Source: Janthinobacterium lividum
GTDB taxonomy: Bacteria > Pseudomonadota > Gammaproteobacteria > Burkholderiales > Burkholderiaceae_D
Assembly (NCBI RefSeq): GCF_011601275.1
Contig: NZ_JAAOLY010000001.1
Span: forward strand, 1 to 64,000
Length of the DNA: 64,000 nucleotides
Direction of reading: 5' to 3'
The notes beneath the pieces are model-generated. The model had not been told where the DNA came from, searched no databases, and worked only from the letters and a program-made list of their open reading frames with translations. Below, in pieces: positions 62,903-64,000 of this stretch. Within the stretch, counting starts at the first letter, position 1. Every line of letters begins with the position of its first letter. The position numbers and the translations under genes are program-made.

Positions 62903-63406
62903 ATGAACGCCTCAATGAAGACTTTACGCAAGAATTTGATTATCGCCATGAGCGTACTCGGCATGGGTGCGGCATCGCTGACCGTTCACGCCCAGGAAGC
63001 GGCCGCCAGCGCGCCTGCCGCCAGCACCAAGATGCAACATGAAGGCCACCGCGGCGGCAATCCCGCCGAACGCATGGCCAAATACCAAGCCCGCCTGCAC
63101 GACAAGCTGAAGCTGACGGCCGCGCAGGAACCGGCCTGGGCCACGTTCACGGCCGCCAATGCGCCGAAAAAACCGATGGGTGACTGGAAAGCCAAGCATG
63201 AAGCGATGGCCAAGCTGTCGGCGCCGGAACGCATGGAGCAATGGATCGCCATGTCGAAGGAACGCATCGCCGACCAGGAAAGCCGATTGGCTTCGCTGAA
63301 AACCTTTTATGCCGTGCTGACGCCGGAGCAAAAGAAAGTGTTTGACGACAGCGTGCCTGGCGGCAAGCACGGCGGCCATCGCGGTGGCCACCATAAAGCA
63401 GGCTGA
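62903..63406 (+). CDS. Spy/CpxP-like (LTXXQ motif) periplasmic protein
   Basis: 167 residues with a signal peptide (about 1-30) and the two LTxxQ-type repeats LTAAQ and LTPEQ in a helical body. Histidine/glycine-rich segments are present near both ends (HEGHRGG and GGKHGGHRGGHH), which could bind metal ions. Spy and CpxP are periplasmic chaperones induced by BaeSR/CpxAR. AAAGGAATCC precedes the ATG at 62903. Its divergent location from a similar two-component operon supports an analogous role. Confidence 0.85.
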   Translation: MNASMKTLRKNLIIAMSVLGMGAASLTVHAQEAAASAPAASTKMQHEGHRGGNPAERMAKYQARLHDKLKLTAAQEPAWATFTAANAPKKPMGDWKAKHEAMAKLSAPERMEQWIAMSKERIADQESRLASLKTFYAVLTPEQKKVFDDSVPGGKHGGHRGGHHKAG

Positions 63407-63408
63407 GC

Positions 63409-63516
63409 GTAGGTCGGATTAGTGGCGGAACGCCGCGTAATCCGACAACCTTGTTCAACGTGTGCGGTGATGTCGGGTTACGCCTTGGCGGGCTAACCCG
63501 ACCTACCCCGACCTAC
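63409..63516. repeat. Complete interspersed palindromic element (copy D)
   Basis: GTAGGTCGGATTAG ... CGTAATCCGAC, spacer AACCTTGTTCAACGTGTGC, then GTCGGGTTACGCC / GGCTAACCCGACCTAC, with the last ten bases duplicated (CCCGACCTAC twice, to 63516). It starts two bases after the Spy-like stop, and its right edge supplies the TAG stop of dsbD. Confidence 0.9.
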
Positions 63517-64000
63517 TCGTCAAGTTTGCGCAACGAGGTCAGGAAGGTGGCAGCGTTCTGGAAGCCGATCACGCGCGACTGGGCGATTTCCTGCCCTTGC
63601 GGGTTGAACATGATGATGCCCGGCGGGCCAAACAGCTGGAAACGTTTCAGCATGGCCTTGTCGTCCGCGTCATTGGCCGTCACGTCCACTTGCAGCAGCA
63701 CGGCTTGCCCCATCTTCTCGCGCACGGCGGGGTCGACGAAGGTCAGTTTTTCCATCTCGATGCACGACACGCACCAGTCCGCATAAAAATCCAGCAAGGC
63801 CGGCTTGCCATTCAGCTGGGCCAGCGCCGCATCGAGCTGCGCCACGGTCTTTACCCGCGTAAATGGTTGCGCGTGCACCTGGCCGCCACCGAGGTGCGCC
63901 AGCGGCGCCAGCGGGTCGCGGCCACCGCTGGCCACACCGACCAGTTGCATCGCACCCAGCACGGCAAACACGAGGCCGAATGCCTTGGCCACCCAGGCGT
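63513..64000 (-). CDS. dsbD: DsbD C-terminal part (partial, runs off the window)
   Basis: About 162 residues at the C-terminus of a larger gene. The tail of a membrane helix leads into a thioredoxin-like domain with WCVSC (active-site Cys-x-x-Cys) and GPPGIIMFNPQGQE, matching the gamma domain of DsbD. DsbD moves electrons from cytoplasmic thioredoxin to periplasmic thiol proteins. The frame remains open to base 64000, so the start is outside. The stop codon lies inside the palindromic element. Confidence 0.9.
   Translation of the reverse strand, partial: AWVAKAFGLVFAVLGAMQLVGVASGGRDPLAPLAHLGGGQVHAQPFTRVKTVAQLDAALAQLNGKPALLDFYADWCVSCIEMEKLTFVDPAVREKMGQAVLLQVDVTANDADDKAMLKRFQLFGPPGIIMFNPQGQEIAQSRVIGFQNAATFLTSLRKLDE

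Overview
The window reads as a chromosomal segment of a high-GC betaproteobacterium, most likely Oxalobacteraceae (Janthinobacterium/Massilia/Duganella type). This is inferred from gene order: kdsD-kdsC-lptCAB-rpoN-hpf, lolB-ispE-tRNA-Gln-prs-rplY-pth-ychF, mrcA/pilMNOPQ-aroK-aroB-dgt, and engB/cytochrome c4-resB-ccsA. No rRNA, prophage, insertion sequence, transposase or CRISPR array was seen. One tRNA gene is present.

Layout. Bases 1-421 hold two identical 106-bp tandem units plus a fragment of a third and half of an interspersed palindromic element, then rapZ starts. A minus-strand lipopolysaccharide/sigma-54 operon follows (8.0 to 2.5 kb). Between 8 and 18 kb lie a CPA2-type antiporter, a diguanylate cyclase, a MOSC protein, an asparaginase, a lipoprotein/MipA pair, ychF and an accessory trio (Cro-like regulator, DUF2975 protein, serine hydrolase). 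From 18 to 25 kb is the pth-rplY-prs-tRNA-ispE-lolB-TPR block. At 24.4-30.7 kb a plus-strand run mutM, dynamin-like GTPase, mutY, ttrS, ttrR meets head-on a minus-strand ttrBCA operon (tetrathionate reductase). Then come dgt, a single-frame aroK-aroB fusion, an Ig-like lipoprotein and a reduced pilMNOPQ operon, with mrcA divergent. The region 47-55 kb carries cyaY, an lptM-like lipoprotein, msrPQ, System II cytochrome c maturation, cytochrome c4 and engB. The last 8 kb hold an unknown TonB-like protein, then an operon of response regulator, histidine kinase, adaptor and RND pump, a divergent Spy/CpxP-like gene, and the 3' end of dsbD.

Functional themes. Most genes serve the envelope: LPS transport and Kdo synthesis, lipoprotein sorting (lolB), peptidoglycan synthesis (mrcA), repair of oxidised periplasmic proteins (msrPQ), thiol supply (dsbD), cytochrome c assembly, and a stress-type two-component/efflux/Spy module. 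The tetrathionate cluster has both its sensor-regulator and a complete Tat-exported enzyme, so a respiratory role is likely.

The observations most worth checking are: (i) PilM lacking the second half of its actin-like fold, next to a PilO-PilP fusion and a PilQ without AMIN domains; (ii) a family of palindromic elements (four copies) whose edges supply the stop codons of dgt and dsbD; (iii) the 106-bp tandem repeat; (iv) a dynamin-like GTPase between mutM and mutY; (v) candidate operator repeats between the response regulator and the Spy-like gene. I did not find a convincing wholly new defence or mobile system.
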